Below are positions 27,001 through 35,605 of a stretch of 64,000 nucleotides of DNA, one piece after another. The stretch's first letter is position 1; the number at the start of each line of letters is the position of its first letter. Source of the DNA: Nodosilinea sp. LEGE 06152 (GTDB lineage: Bacteria > Cyanobacteriota > Cyanobacteriia > Phormidesmidales > Phormidesmidaceae); assembly GCF_015207525.1 (NCBI RefSeq), contig NZ_JADEWR010000003.1, positions 248,255 through 312,254 on the forward strand, read 5' to 3'. A model generated the notes under the pieces. That model saw nothing but the letters and a program-made list of their open reading frames with translations, was not told where the DNA came from and ran no database searches. The position numbers were made by a program, and so were the translations under genes.

Positions 27001-27540
27001 TGTAATAAGTTCCGGCAATCGGAGACTCAAGCTTGTAGCTATTGCCTGTCGAATATCGAGATTTTCTTCTTCTAATGGGGGTTGCTTTCTAGGCTCATTT
27101 TGATTAACACAACCATATAAGAAAGTGCAGTGCAAATGGTGGCGATTTCGAGCATCTAAAGGATTTAAATCGACATCATATAATGGTTGTAAGTCTCGCC
27201 AAGACATTCGGAAGGCGCTTTGCCAAATACTGTCTATTGCAGAAGTATAAACGCCACTCCAAGGAAAACTGGCAACGATTTCTAACCATTCGGGCTTGGG
27301 AAATCGGTTACATCTTTCCTGCATCCAAGCTAAAGCAGATTCTGGGGATTCATAAGCACTGCTGCCAAGCATCTGCCAATAATTTTCAGGTTCATTGACA
27401 CCATCTCCATACTTCCTAATGATTTCTGCAAGCAGTGGATCCCGTCCTGTTTCTAGTGATAAGTAACGTTGCCCCAAAAACAAAAAGGCAGGTCTTCCAT
27501 GATGTAATTTTTCATAAAGTTCATCACTCTTTGTTTTCAT
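24043..27540 (-). CDS. SIR2-like (degenerate) domain fused to STAND-type P-loop NTPase, putative defence protein
   Basis: 1,165 residues. The N-terminal 220 residues follow the layout of SIR2_2-type domains of defence proteins: PAFLFLGQRYLS where GAGxS is expected, PWSGVYTSAIDS for the TTNxD segment, HHLHCTFLYG for LHG, and ILVIEGYAGDADWF for the GYSxxD segment. Key residues are altered (no GxGxS, Asn replaced), so NADase activity is doubtful. A P-loop ILLYGSPGTGKSIALGW is at 369-376, and LIVWDG at about 425-430 is a Walker B candidate. The remaining 600 residues are helical, probably a sensor. Base composition is clearly more AT-rich than the neighbouring genes. Resembles Avs/STAND immune ATPases, but no exact system is recognised. 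Confidence 0.65.
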   Translation of the reverse strand: MKTKSDELYEKLHHGRPAFLFLGQRYLSLETGRDPLLAEIIRKYGDGVNEPENYWQMLGSSAYESPESALAWMQERCNRFPKPEWLEIVASFPWSGVYTSAIDSIWQSAFRMSWRDLQPLYDVDLNPLDARNRHHLHCTFLYGCVNQNEPRKQPPLEEENLDIRQAIATSLSLRLPELITPLGILVIEGYAGDADWFQPEKFAAILNSLNIEQVHLFSATENLRQNRRLSRFAQKGKIVFHTESLSTYLIQASEAGKLVLGEPPEQEEYGRQIRLESKSLTVPLELWNQVSRTAIILDDTVVAEPSNISENRLYTEFRRFLAESSIKPIWTGYYRGFAFQRDFHKNLYDFTIKKLASNELQEEPILLYGSPGTGKSIALGWLAYQVRQNQHYPVLFIAHKSRAPLYSDLEAFCSWVEDSGASSTLIVWDGIVDQPQYYELAKWLAGRGRKAILVGSIYQQQSENQITNSSVEAPAVLSKAAPEGSISEKDRFIKYLERFAPQSEQILRSSHFLDSDRFLVALYRLLPPTRGQIQESLTREVRFVEQDLTANYSQSSPKTSFAVALLQAGFIQKEQLIDLETEDIAGETVTQLQKLVRLVMVPGRFGLNIPLEILARVLSGNNITDLIGLIKQLKTDIICWYEDEIGDIELGPRHRLEAEQIVRSLLGSAESEVEYAKELFLKIRERSSGRSEPELLFALNLIRSMGPNGLDPHYFTPQYEKLADVLEQMRTQQGIQNTSLMLQEATLLRESVIQATRRLREHPEQDLPQLIKCEALLNKAERVLKEALDSLESDVFNKQRRNRLLVELSAVLGTKFKHFLEDRNNPTIAKECLSNSHQMAFEAFKLDPENYYPIDILSWTSITALDKMASDPTLKIEVEANIYHAFTLASLENFPPKQQTDFQKRRRQVAELTGKVELSESAMQELLKLDPAAAYHLEGYEKVHDFLFEDQLSQAQIQECYIVLDQLKEHYDVLKKNAKALYFLLRIWWLSKTGRRLFYDERQTLPFSTKDWRYLSELLKDLMLTNEFYENSSLTYLQGIAEFHLNHIATSLEVFKQLEVSETGTGRRRIIRSYLASDTAGKPKLYSGTVDWRRGNPRDPGLIYVAELQRQKIKFVPQQFGRPDIRPGEVINEFYIAFNFLGPIADPVGYYKQYTERKLKPVHKR

Positions 27541-28119
27541 TAGTTTTCCTTTGGTGCGTTCTGCACCTGGTACAAAAAATCAAAAGCTTAACTAGCAGCA
27601 ATGATTGATCACTTCTCTTCCTTGAACGTTAGAGCTTTAACTTGCCGTGATATTTAGTTCAGTCCATTCAATCCTGAATCAGAAAAATGCAATTGATCTT
27701 GTCAATTTAGGATTGCTCCGGTTCTAAGTTCTAAACTTGTTGAGATAGCTGAACAATGACCTGTAATTAGAGTATTCATAATATTCTTGCGTAATTAACA
27801 CGCACTTTAGACGTCTGTCATAGCTTCTTAAGCAAGATAATCTCCAAATTTGCAACAGTGTGTACGACTATTATGGAAGATTTATGTTCTGGTGAGAGTG
27901 CTTGGAGACTCGATCTCGCCATCAAAAGAAACTTTTTATGCAAAATCCCCAGATTCTCCATGAATTAGGGGGAGTCAATCTCAGTTAACCTATTTGCCGA
28001 TCGCGCCTCAGCAGACTAAACACCTCCCCCTGCTCAGGGGTAATCAAAATCCTGAACTCTAAAATCATCATGCTTGCTTGACCCCAATTCGTTCGCTTAG
28101 TAAGCTCCGACGCAATCGT
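27541..28119. other. AT-rich gene-free interval upstream of the STAND operon
   Basis: About 580 bp without a credible gene. It should contain the leftward promoter of the defence-like operon. AGACGTCT occurs at about 27811, and a weak inverted repeat CCCCAGATTCTCC/GGGGGAG lies near 27950. Nothing else identified. Confidence 0.35.
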
Positions 28120-28563
28120 CTAACCCCTCAATCGCTTCTGCATCGTCTCCAGCTTCCTCAAATCCGCCGCCCGCTTCCGGCGCTGGTAGCGCTCCTTCGC
28201 CACTCCATTCACCGCTTGCATCGCCTTCGGGTGCTCTATCAGGTAGAGGTACGCCGCCTCAAACCATACCTCCTTGGTGATCTTCTCATCCATACAGAGG
28301 TGGCGCAGGGCCGTATCAATCTCTTCCTCCAACCGGGTCGTTGTCCGCACTAGCTGTGGCAACTCCGCCTCATCATCTTGGCTAACAGACATACTGACGT
28401 CAACACCTGTAGACTCGCTAGAGTCACTATATCCCGACCCATTGCCCCCCACTGCTACCTGTTGAGGAGACTTCACAGGTAACTCTGCCCCCAACCCATC
28501 AGGACGAGGTGGCACACTCGGGCGCTGCCGCTGCATCAGCCGTTCCAGCGCATCCTCAGCCAT
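28120..28563 (-). CDS. Small partner protein of ParA (putative ParB-like centromere binder)
   Basis: 147 residues; the start overlaps the ParA stop by 8 bases, the usual coupling in parA-parB operons. The N-terminal third is Pro/Gly/Ser-rich and disordered; the C-terminal part (LEEEIDTALRHLCMDEKITK onward) is helical and ends in a very basic segment, RYQRRKRAADLRKLETMQKR. No HTH-type ParB domain is visible, which fits small type Ib partners. It also contains one TGACGTCA site in its coding sequence. Function is inferred from position. Confidence 0.6.
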   Translation of the reverse strand: MAEDALERLMQRQRPSVPPRPDGLGAELPVKSPQQVAVGGNGSGYSDSSESTGVDVSMSVSQDDEAELPQLVRTTTRLEEEIDTALRHLCMDEKITKEVWFEAAYLYLIEHPKAMQAVNGVAKERYQRRKRAADLRKLETMQKRLRG

Positions 28564-29332
28564 TCCCTTGCCCCTGCTCTAACGCCTCAATCACCCTGTG
28601 CAGCGGAAATTCCAACTCCTCGTACCCAATCTCTGACAGCCGCTGCCCCTGCCGAATCGCCTGCTTGTAGCGCTCACTCTCCACAATTGACGGCAGCACC
28701 GGGATAGCCCCAACCACCTGCTGCATGGCCGCTATGGCCTCTCGGCTATCCGTTGCCTGCGACCGGCCAAACCACTTATCGCGAAACGGCAACACCCCCA
28801 GCACCTGGCCCTTAAACGCCCGTATGCGCCCCATTTCCTCCAGCAGTTCTAGGCTGCACAGTAGTGAATTTACCCCCTTGGTTGAGGCCTCCGCTGGAAT
28901 TAGCACCCATTCCGAGGCCCCCACCACTGACAGGCAAATCTGGGTGCGCTGGGGCGGCGAGTCGATAATGCAAACGTCAAACAACTCCTCCACTGCTTCG
29001 AGGGCATGGCGCAAGGCCAACGCCCCCATCCCAATGGTGGCCAAGTATTCCTGGGCTTTGTGCAGCCCCTCATCAGCCGGAATTAGAAACAGATTCGCCG
29101 TCGCCAGCGGATAGATCCCATCGGCTGTTTCCACCTGGCCCTTCAGCACCTCCAGCAGGGTGGGTTCATTTGCCTGAACGTCATGGCCTAGATAAAAGGT
29201 GAGATTCGCCTGCGGATCGGCATCCACCATCAGCACCTTCTGGCCCCGGTGTGCCAAGAGCTGCCCTAGCAGCAGCGAGACCGACGTTTTCCCTTGCCCC
29301 CCAGAGAGCGACAAACAACTTACCGTCTTCAT
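28556..29332 (-). CDS. parA: ParA/Soj-family partition ATPase
   Basis: 258 residues with the ParA fold: P-loop LSGGQGKTSVSLLLGQLLA, then VLMVDADPQANLTFYLG, and CIIDSPPQRTQICLSV as the switch/Walker B region. The deviant Walker A of ParA proteins is KGGxxKT; here the signature first Lys is replaced by Ser (SGGQGKT), which is unusual. It lacks the N-terminal HTH of type Ia ParA, so it is type Ib-like. It would pattern a copy of the element on the nucleoid. A 20-bp palindrome sits 108 bp upstream of its start. Confidence 0.88.
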   Translation of the reverse strand: MKTVSCLSLSGGQGKTSVSLLLGQLLAHRGQKVLMVDADPQANLTFYLGHDVQANEPTLLEVLKGQVETADGIYPLATANLFLIPADEGLHKAQEYLATIGMGALALRHALEAVEELFDVCIIDSPPQRTQICLSVVGASEWVLIPAEASTKGVNSLLCSLELLEEMGRIRAFKGQVLGVLPFRDKWFGRSQATDSREAIAAMQQVVGAIPVLPSIVESERYKQAIRQGQRLSEIGYEELEFPLHRVIEALEQGQGNG

Positions 29333-29440
29333 AGCCGTGTTTCACTCCCCGTACAACACTTAGCCTCTGCCTATCTCGACATGCCATGACCCACCAGCGA
29401 TCTGGCCGTCATCTAAGCTCGTGAGACAATAGGCATCAAG

Positions 29441-29460
29441 ACGTATTGACGTCAATACGT
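29441..29460. promoter_or_regulatory. 20-bp perfect palindrome upstream of parA (candidate parS or operator)
   Basis: ACGTATTGACGTCAATACGT is fully symmetric and centred on TGACGTCA. The same 8-bp core occurs at 28395 (inside the ParA partner gene) and at 34449 (in the 40-bp gap before the VirB6-like gene). Its place 108 bp before parA suggests a ParA/partner operator or centromere site. Confidence 0.6.
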
Positions 29461-29997
29461 TTATTTTTGTGTCTGTAAATTAGTTGCCATGTGATTTTGT
29501 CCGTTAAAACTTGACGGTTAAGTTGAAAATTCCTGTGGAGAAAGGGAACTAATCAACATGGCAAAACGTCGCTTTTGACATTTTTTATAGATCAATTTCG
29601 ATTGCAACTATAGAGTTCTTGCGTTTAGATAATCGCGTTTATAAGTAGCAGTAATACTTTCAAGTGATGGGAATTATGTATGACTTAAGTATAAAAAGTG
29701 TTCCTGCCTTGAAAATATACATAGACTGGTCAATAGCTTGATTAACATCACGCAAGATTACAGGATAAGGCACGATATTCGCTGTCTTGTATAGGCTTTA
29801 GGCATGGATTCGAGCTGTCTAAGCCTGAATTCGCAATTTAGTTTCTCATTTCCCCACCGTTGAAAAATATTGCTATATTGATCAAATCTTTACGTAATTC
29901 GAGTTGAATACTTCACTCATTGGTGAGCACGCGAGTCATGTCATCTGACTGATTTCAGGAGACTTCAATCATCAGTCAGACTCAATTCATTTGAGCC
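29461..29997. other. AT-rich control region between divergent parA and T4SS operons
   Basis: No credible gene in 540 bp. Base composition is far more AT-rich than the flanks. It should carry the promoter of the long rightward conjugation operon, and could hold an origin or leader RNA. Repeated CTTGAC/TTGAC and AAATTG-like motifs occur, but nothing is firm. Confidence 0.4.
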
Positions 29998-30549
29998 ATG
30001 AAAACTCTCTACATTTTTCCGCTGATGGAACGTCTGGTGAGCCGGATGAATCCTCTTCCAGACCTGCCGCTATTACTCGTAGCGTTCCAGTGCATTGCTC
30101 TAGACGTCCTCATCCACGGCCCCGCCTTACTCATGATGCTGGCCGTGGCAGGGTTTACAGGCCTTGCCTGTAGGCAGGACATAACACCCTCCCGTTCCCT
30201 ATCCAGGCGGGTTTCTAAAGCCCAGGGTTTCAAGCGAAAGGCTGCGCGGCTCCTGGGATTGGGGTTGCTCTGGCTGGTTACCCTGCTGGCCTACCCTGCC
30301 CAGGCCCAGTTCTTCGGCGATGCTGAAACCTGGATGACCACCAACTTTGGTACGGCGGCTGGCGACGCCATTCCCCTGGTGTTTAACGTGCTGCGGGGCC
30401 TGTTTCTGCTCTACGTCGGCATCTCGCTGGTGCGGGTGATCAACAGCGCTCGCAACGACGAAGATTGGCAAACGATTGCCCGCACGCCGCTGATTATCAT
30501 TATCGCCGTCACCGCTGGCGATGTGCTGACGTCGCTAATCACTGGCTAG
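29998..30549 (+). CDS. VirB2/TrbC-like pilin candidate
   Basis: A 183-residue protein. After an unusually long, partly hydrophobic N-terminus, a late signal-like helix (LGLGLLWLVTLLAYPAQAQ) would leave an about 80-residue mature protein with two hydrophobic segments (FNVLRGLFLLYVGISLVRVI and PLIIIIAVTAGDVLTSLI) joined by a short polar loop. That two-helix layout is how VirB2 and TrbC pilins look, and the gene precedes VirB3- and VirB4-like genes as in T4SS operons. Sequence identity is not obvious, so the call rests on topology and order. Confidence 0.6.
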   Translation: MKTLYIFPLMERLVSRMNPLPDLPLLLVAFQCIALDVLIHGPALLMMLAVAGFTGLACRQDITPSRSLSRRVSKAQGFKRKAARLLGLGLLWLVTLLAYPAQAQFFGDAETWMTTNFGTAAGDAIPLVFNVLRGLFLLYVGISLVRVINSARNDEDWQTIARTPLIIIIAVTAGDVLTSLITG

Positions 30550-30618
30550 TTGTCGCCGTGTGGCCATTCAGATCGAGGGTGCAGCTCTACACCGTCCTTT
30601 CAGCACTGCTAGCGACTT

Positions 30619-30972
30619 ATGGCATCTAAATTTCGTCCCGTTAACTCCATTCTGGGGGCGCAACCCCGGCTAGGCCCCATTCCAGCCGACCAGATCATTC
30701 CCTGGTTCTGCATCATGGGGGCGTCTTACCTGCTGGGTCGCGGGTTCAGCCTCAGCTGGATTTCCATAGGTTTCATTGCCGCCTGGGGCATGTCTACCTG
30801 GTGGATTCTCACCGGGGGGCAGAGCTGGAAGTTCACCGCAAAATTTGTGCCGACTCCCACTTGGAGTCGCGGCTATGCCCGATATCTGAGGTTTACCTAC
30901 GATGAAACAGACCATTGGCAAACACCGACTCAAGCTCGGCAGCCAGTTCGTCAGCACGTTGACGCCCTTTGA
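30619..30972 (+). CDS. VirB3/TraL-like inner-membrane T4SS protein
   Basis: 117 residues with a short cytoplasmic N-terminus, one or two adjacent hydrophobic segments (PWFCIMGASYLLGRGFSLSW, IGFIAAWGMSTWWILTGG) and a basic tail. VirB3 proteins anchor the VirB4 ATPase to the inner membrane. It lies directly before the VirB4-like gene and overlaps it by 71 bases. Position and topology drive the call. Confidence 0.6.
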   Translation: MASKFRPVNSILGAQPRLGPIPADQIIPWFCIMGASYLLGRGFSLSWISIGFIAAWGMSTWWILTGGQSWKFTAKFVPTPTWSRGYARYLRFTYDETDHWQTPTQARQPVRQHVDAL

Positions 30973-33715
30973 AGATGCACTCAATCTCGCCGCTATGGTG
31001 CGGATCGAGCTGCGGGGGCGACAGGTTGGAGCCTACGTTCTCACGAAGGGCAAGAACCGCGAGCACCTCTGCTTTGTGTTTGGCTTCGACTGCCGGGGCA
31101 TCCACAACACATTGACCGATGAGCAGGTGGAGATCGTCTTTGACCAGCTGGAATCGGGGCTTAAGGATCTGCCCAACGGTGAGCGGCTAACGATTCATCT
31201 GGGGTCGTTTTCGGCGGACTGTAAGCGACAGCAGGATCTAGCTCAATTATCTAGCGGTGCCCCCAGCGCTGCCCTCAAGTTCCTGCTTACCGCTGAACGC
31301 GCCCGAGTCCAACAACTCACCCAACAAGGCCTGCGCAAACCCAAGTTTCTGCGGCTGTACGTCACCTACACCGTCCAGAGCGGTGCCGAAGGAGCCCAGG
31401 ACATTATCGAGAAGGTGATCAGCAGGGGCGAAACCCTCTGGAAGTCGTTTACGGGTGAGCTGCGCCAGGCCAAGAACCAGCGCCTGCAAACGGTGATCAC
31501 GAAGGCCTTTACCGACGGCTTTTTGCTCTGGGAGCAGGTGCTCTCAACCAAGATGGGGCTCTCGGTCAAACCCCTGGGTGAAGGTGATCTGTGGACGCTG
31601 CTGTGGAACCGTTTTAACGCCAGTGACCCCATCGACATTCCCCAGCTGATCATCCTGGATGGAGACGGTCTGCACGAGCAGGTCAACTCCGACATTCACA
31701 GCACCACACTGCTAACGCGGGCGGGGGTGCCCACTGCTGGGAAAACCTGGGTCAAGGTCAAGGGCCAGTATGCGGCCCCGCTAACTTTTCTCGAAAAGCC
31801 GGGAGGCTGGGCCAGTGAGGCGGCTCAACTGCGCTACCTGTGGGAGATCCTCTCCCGCGAGACGGTGGCCGATACCGAAATCTTCTGCCAGCTGACTCGG
31901 GCCAACGAAACCCTGGTAAAAACCACCGTGCAGCGGATGCTGAAGCAGTCAAACCTGACGGCTACGTTAGCTGAAGACAGTCACTCGGTGGATGTGGCCG
32001 CTGAGCTGAAAATGAAGCGCTCGATTGAGGCCCAGGAGGAACTCTTTGAGGGTGCCCTACCCATTCACACGGCTGTTGTGTTCCTGGTGCATCGCCCGGA
32101 TCTGGAGCAGCTGGATGAAGCCTGCCGCTATATTCAGAGCTGCTTTCGCCGCCCGGCCTGGGTAGAGCGCGAGCAAGACTACGCCTGGAAAGTGTGGCTT
32201 CAGACGTTACCCATTGTCTGGGAAGCCTTGATGGCGACTCCCTTTGGGCGACGGCAGCTCTACCTCACGGGCGAAGCACCGGGGCTGATGCCGCTGGTCG
32301 TGACCCAGCCCTGCGATAGGAGCGGCTTTGAACTGATTGCCGAGGAAGGCGGGCAACCCATCCACCTGGATCTGTTCAACCAACACCAGAACCTGGGCCT
32401 GTTTGCCACCACCCGAGCCGGGAAGTCAGTACTGGTCTCTGGCATTTTGACTCAAGCGCTGGCCCACCGATTTCCGGTGGTGGCGCTTGATTTTCCCAAG
32501 CCCGATGGCTCCTCCACCTTCACCGACTACACCCAGCTGGTGGGCGGGGCCTACTTCGACATCTCCCGCGAATCCAACAACCTTTTCGAGCTGCCCGACT
32601 TGCGTCACCTGCCGGGTGACGAGCGCAAAGAACGTCTCGACGACTTTCAGTCGTTCCTGGAGTCGGCCCTACTGACCATGATTGTGGGCTCGGGAGCCAA
32701 TAGCTCGGTGATGACCCAGACCATTCGCTCGATTCTGGTGCTGGCGCTCAATGCCTTCTTTGCCGACGCCCCGATTCAGCGACGCTACCTGGAGGCGATG
32801 GAAGGGCGCTTAGGCTCAACGGCCTGGGCACAGATGCCCACCCTGGCTGACTTTCTCGACTTCTGCACCCCAGAAAAGCTGGATCTGAACCAGGTGGGCG
32901 GCAATATCGCGAAGGCTCTGGACATGATCGATCTACGGCTCAGGTTTTGGCTCTCCAGCCGGGTGGGACGAGCGATCTCTGCTCCCTCCAGCTTTCCCAC
33001 CGATGCCCAACTGCTGGTTTTTGCCCTGCGGAATCTATCCAACGAAGAAGATGCCGCTGTGCTGGCCCTTTCCGCCTATGCCGCTGCTCTGCGGCGAGCC
33101 CTGGAAGCCCCGGCGTCCATCTTCTTTATTGATGAAGCCCCCATCCTGTTTGAGTTTGATGAAATTGGAGCCTTGATTGGCCGACTCTGCGCCAACGGGG
33201 CCAAGGCTGGAATCCGGGTAATTATCTCGGCTCAAGATCCCGATACTGTCCATAAATCTCCCGCCAGCGCCAAGATCTTTCAAAACCTGACCACTCGGCT
33301 GATTGGTCGCATTCAGCCCATGGCGGTGGATAGCTTTGAGCGCATTCTCAAATATCCCAAGGCTGTCATCAGCCGCAACGCCAGCGAGAGCTTCTTTCCC
33401 AAACGGGAGGGGATTTACAGTCAGTGGCTACTTGATAACAACGGCCTCTACACCTACTGCCGCTACTATCCCGCCTTTGCCCAGCTCGCTGCGGTAGCCA
33501 ATAACCCTGATGAGCAGACGACCCGAGACCTGGTGCTGCGCCACGCCCCCGATACCTTCACAGGCCTGGCGGAATTTGCCCGGCTGCTGGTGCTCTCAAT
33601 TCAGTCGGGTGAACCCCTATCGGTGATCACCGAGCGCTGGTTCGCCGAGCGCAATCCTCATCCTGAAGTTCCCCTGTTTCCGCTCAATTCGCTGCCTACT
33701 GGAGGTCATTCATGA
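30902..33715 (+). CDS. VirB4/TraC-type T4SS ATPase
   Basis: A 937-residue conjugation motor that energises pilus assembly and substrate transfer. The P-loop is LGLFATTRAGKSVLVSGIL near 500-510, with Ala where the first Gly normally stands; Walker B is SIFFIDEAPILFEFDE near 740; and a VIISAQDPDT arginine/glutamine-type motif follows. The 31 N-terminal residues overlap the preceding gene; GAGG sits 9 bases before ATG 30902, but Met32 (30995) is an alternative. Its stop overlaps the next start (ATGA). Confidence 0.88.
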   Translation: MKQTIGKHRLKLGSQFVSTLTPFEDALNLAAMVRIELRGRQVGAYVLTKGKNREHLCFVFGFDCRGIHNTLTDEQVEIVFDQLESGLKDLPNGERLTIHLGSFSADCKRQQDLAQLSSGAPSAALKFLLTAERARVQQLTQQGLRKPKFLRLYVTYTVQSGAEGAQDIIEKVISRGETLWKSFTGELRQAKNQRLQTVITKAFTDGFLLWEQVLSTKMGLSVKPLGEGDLWTLLWNRFNASDPIDIPQLIILDGDGLHEQVNSDIHSTTLLTRAGVPTAGKTWVKVKGQYAAPLTFLEKPGGWASEAAQLRYLWEILSRETVADTEIFCQLTRANETLVKTTVQRMLKQSNLTATLAEDSHSVDVAAELKMKRSIEAQEELFEGALPIHTAVVFLVHRPDLEQLDEACRYIQSCFRRPAWVEREQDYAWKVWLQTLPIVWEALMATPFGRRQLYLTGEAPGLMPLVVTQPCDRSGFELIAEEGGQPIHLDLFNQHQNLGLFATTRAGKSVLVSGILTQALAHRFPVVALDFPKPDGSSTFTDYTQLVGGAYFDISRESNNLFELPDLRHLPGDERKERLDDFQSFLESALLTMIVGSGANSSVMTQTIRSILVLALNAFFADAPIQRRYLEAMEGRLGSTAWAQMPTLADFLDFCTPEKLDLNQVGGNIAKALDMIDLRLRFWLSSRVGRAISAPSSFPTDAQLLVFALRNLSNEEDAAVLALSAYAAALRRALEAPASIFFIDEAPILFEFDEIGALIGRLCANGAKAGIRVIISAQDPDTVHKSPASAKIFQNLTTRLIGRIQPMAVDSFERILKYPKAVISRNASESFFPKREGIYSQWLLDNNGLYTYCRYYPAFAQLAAVANNPDEQTTRDLVLRHAPDTFTGLAEFARLLVLSIQSGEPLSVITERWFAERNPHPEVPLFPLNSLPTGGHS

Positions 33716-34434
33716 ACCATCGCTTTCGCGTTGCCCTAATCCCCATCCTGGCTACCACCCTGCTGGTGGCACCCATGAGACCTGCCGCCGCCTCACAGGT
33801 CGATACCACGTTCACCGATATCTTCAGCATTTTCCGCCAGGCCTTCGAGACCAGCAAAACCTACATCGAGCAAACCCTCTCTGGCCTGCTCACGCCGCTG
33901 CCCGGTGATTTAGAGGGCGTGATCCAAAACGCCCTGGGGGATCTGGGCCTGGTTGACCCCAATCGGGTACGTTCTGAAATCTCGACGGAACTGGCGACCA
34001 TCCTGGAGGGTGATCTAGCTCAGTCCGACAGCATCTATGCAGGCATTGAAACTGCCAACGAAGTGGATCGGCAGCTCACCCGCGCCCAGGTCGATGCGGT
34101 GCTGGGCCAGAGCGGACAAGCCGCCACCCGCGACAAAATCACCTGGATTGAGGACACCATTGGCCAGGTGCAGCAGCACGCCGATTCAGCCCAGACTGCT
34201 GTCTCTACCCAGGCGGCGATCAAACAGATGGCGCAGCAAAATGCGCGTCAGTCAGAGATTCTGGGGGCGGTGCAGTCAGAACTGCTGCAATCTCGCCAGG
34301 ACGCTCAGTTGACCAACCTCAACCTGGCCAACATGTCGCAGAACCTGGATCAAGAGGCCCGTGCCCGTCGCCTCCAAGAGTTGGGCAATGCCCTCGACAC
34401 CCTGCAAATTAGCGCTCAGGCCCGTTTGTTCTAG
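33712..34434 (+). CDS. VirB5/TrbJ-like periplasmic T4SS protein
   Basis: 240 residues with a cleavable signal peptide (LIPILATTLLVAPMRPAAAS). The mature part is largely helical and Gln/Ala-rich with coiled-coil character (about 150-230). VirB5/TrbJ proteins are minor pilus-tip components with that look. It overlaps the VirB4-like stop by 4 bases. Assignment rests on signal peptide, helical nature and operon place. Confidence 0.6.
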   Translation: MNHRFRVALIPILATTLLVAPMRPAAASQVDTTFTDIFSIFRQAFETSKTYIEQTLSGLLTPLPGDLEGVIQNALGDLGLVDPNRVRSEISTELATILEGDLAQSDSIYAGIETANEVDRQLTRAQVDAVLGQSGQAATRDKITWIEDTIGQVQQHADSAQTAVSTQAAIKQMAQQNARQSEILGAVQSELLQSRQDAQLTNLNLANMSQNLDQEARARRLQELGNALDTLQISAQARLF

Positions 34435-34448
34435 ACGTCTGTCAGTCA

Positions 34449-34456
34449 TGACGTCA
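34449..34456. promoter_or_regulatory. TGACGTCA palindrome in the gap before the VirB6-like gene
   Basis: It lies in one of the few non-coding gaps of the operon (34435-34474), next to AGACGTCT at 34433-34440. It repeats the core of the palindrome upstream of parA, hinting that one regulator sees both operons. Confidence 0.4.
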
Positions 34457-34474
34457 ATTTAGATGTGAACTCCC

Positions 34475-35575
34475 ATGCTGCTGAATTGGCCCGTCTCACC
34501 CATCGCCCAGTTACCCCGCGACACTGCCGACATCATTGAGGGCGGCGCTGTCGCGTCTGAAGCCGTGGCTGAAAGCTGGAACCAGCTCTGGGAGAGCGTG
34601 CTTCAGGGGGGTCTTTACTTTGCCCTGGCTCGGGTGGGGGTCTTATTTGCCGTGGCTACCCTGCTCCTGTTTATGACCCAATGGACACGGCAGATGGTGG
34701 AAGGGGAAAGTAGCCGGGCTTACGCTGACTTCATCTGGCCGCTGCTGGTGATTGTGCTGCTCTCTAATAATGGCGATCGCCTGGCGGCCATTACTTTAGA
34801 CATCCGCAACTACATCAACCAGGTCAACCAGGATGTCTTGTCCTACACGGCGGCTGATATCCGCCTGCAAGAGGCCTATCAGGCGGCGGTCTTAGAGGGC
34901 TCGGTGGAGCATACCATAATCCAGCGCCGCAACCAGTGCTATGAACTGCAAAACCCCGAAGAGCGGGCGAATTGCATTGAACTAGCGGCGATTGAAGCCC
35001 GAGAGTTTATCGAAGACTACCGTGCCAGAACCGGCAATCCCAATGCCCTGTCCCGTGCGTTGGAGTCGGCTCAGGCTGGGGACAATCCCCTCGATTCGGG
35101 CCTTAGGTTCGGAGGGGCGCTGATGGGTTCGGGCTTTCAGACCGTGACCCGAGGTCTTTTGATGGCGCTGCATATTGCCTTTCAGTGGCTGATTGAAGCC
35201 TCGCTGTTGCTGACCGCTACCCTGGGGCCGCTGGCCGTGGGTGGCTCGTTACTGCCGGTGGGGGCCAAACCGCTGTTCGCCTGGCTGACGGGGTTCTTTT
35301 CTTTGGCCATAGCCAAACTCAGCTTCAACATCCTCTCGGGCCTGGTCTCTCTAGCGGTGCTCAATGCCGGGGATTCTCACCCATTGATTGCCCCCTTCTT
35401 TTTGGGCCTGCTGGCTCCCATTCTCTCTCTAGCGCTGGCATCCGGCGGTGGCATGACGGTCTTTGGAGCTTTGACCAGTACCGCCGGGGTGATTGCGGGG
35501 ACGGGAGCCATGGGTGGTATTGCCCGTGCCCCTGGCTACTCGGCTCGTCGTCGAGCCTATCGCGTGCGTCGCTGA
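34475..35575 (+). CDS. VirB6/TrbL-like polytopic inner-membrane T4SS protein
   Basis: 366 residues with about six hydrophobic segments: LYFALARVGVLFAVATLLLF, FIWPLLVIVLL, then a long polar loop (about 105-215), and a C-terminal cluster including LIEASLLLTATLGPLAVGG and PFFLGLLAPILSLALASGGG. The C-terminal LTATLGPLAVGGSLLP segment resembles the conserved VirB6/TrbL/TraG-N region. The tail is very basic (SARRRAYRVRR). It likely forms part of the translocation pore. Confidence 0.72.
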   Translation: MLLNWPVSPIAQLPRDTADIIEGGAVASEAVAESWNQLWESVLQGGLYFALARVGVLFAVATLLLFMTQWTRQMVEGESSRAYADFIWPLLVIVLLSNNGDRLAAITLDIRNYINQVNQDVLSYTAADIRLQEAYQAAVLEGSVEHTIIQRRNQCYELQNPEERANCIELAAIEAREFIEDYRARTGNPNALSRALESAQAGDNPLDSGLRFGGALMGSGFQTVTRGLLMALHIAFQWLIEASLLLTATLGPLAVGGSLLPVGAKPLFAWLTGFFSLAIAKLSFNILSGLVSLAVLNAGDSHPLIAPFFLGLLAPILSLALASGGGMTVFGALTSTAGVIAGTGAMGGIARAPGYSARRRAYRVRR

Positions 35576-35605
35576 CTTCATCCCTCACTCACAAGGAAAC
35601 ACCCC

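Noticed and set aside
23111..27540. Annotating the large protein as an active sirtuin
   Set aside because: GxGxS and the catalytic Asn/His signatures are not recognisable, so only a degenerate SIR2-like fold is proposed.
29461..29997. ncRNA gene in the AT-rich gap
   Set aside because: No stable stem-loop plus terminator was found by eye; left as control region.
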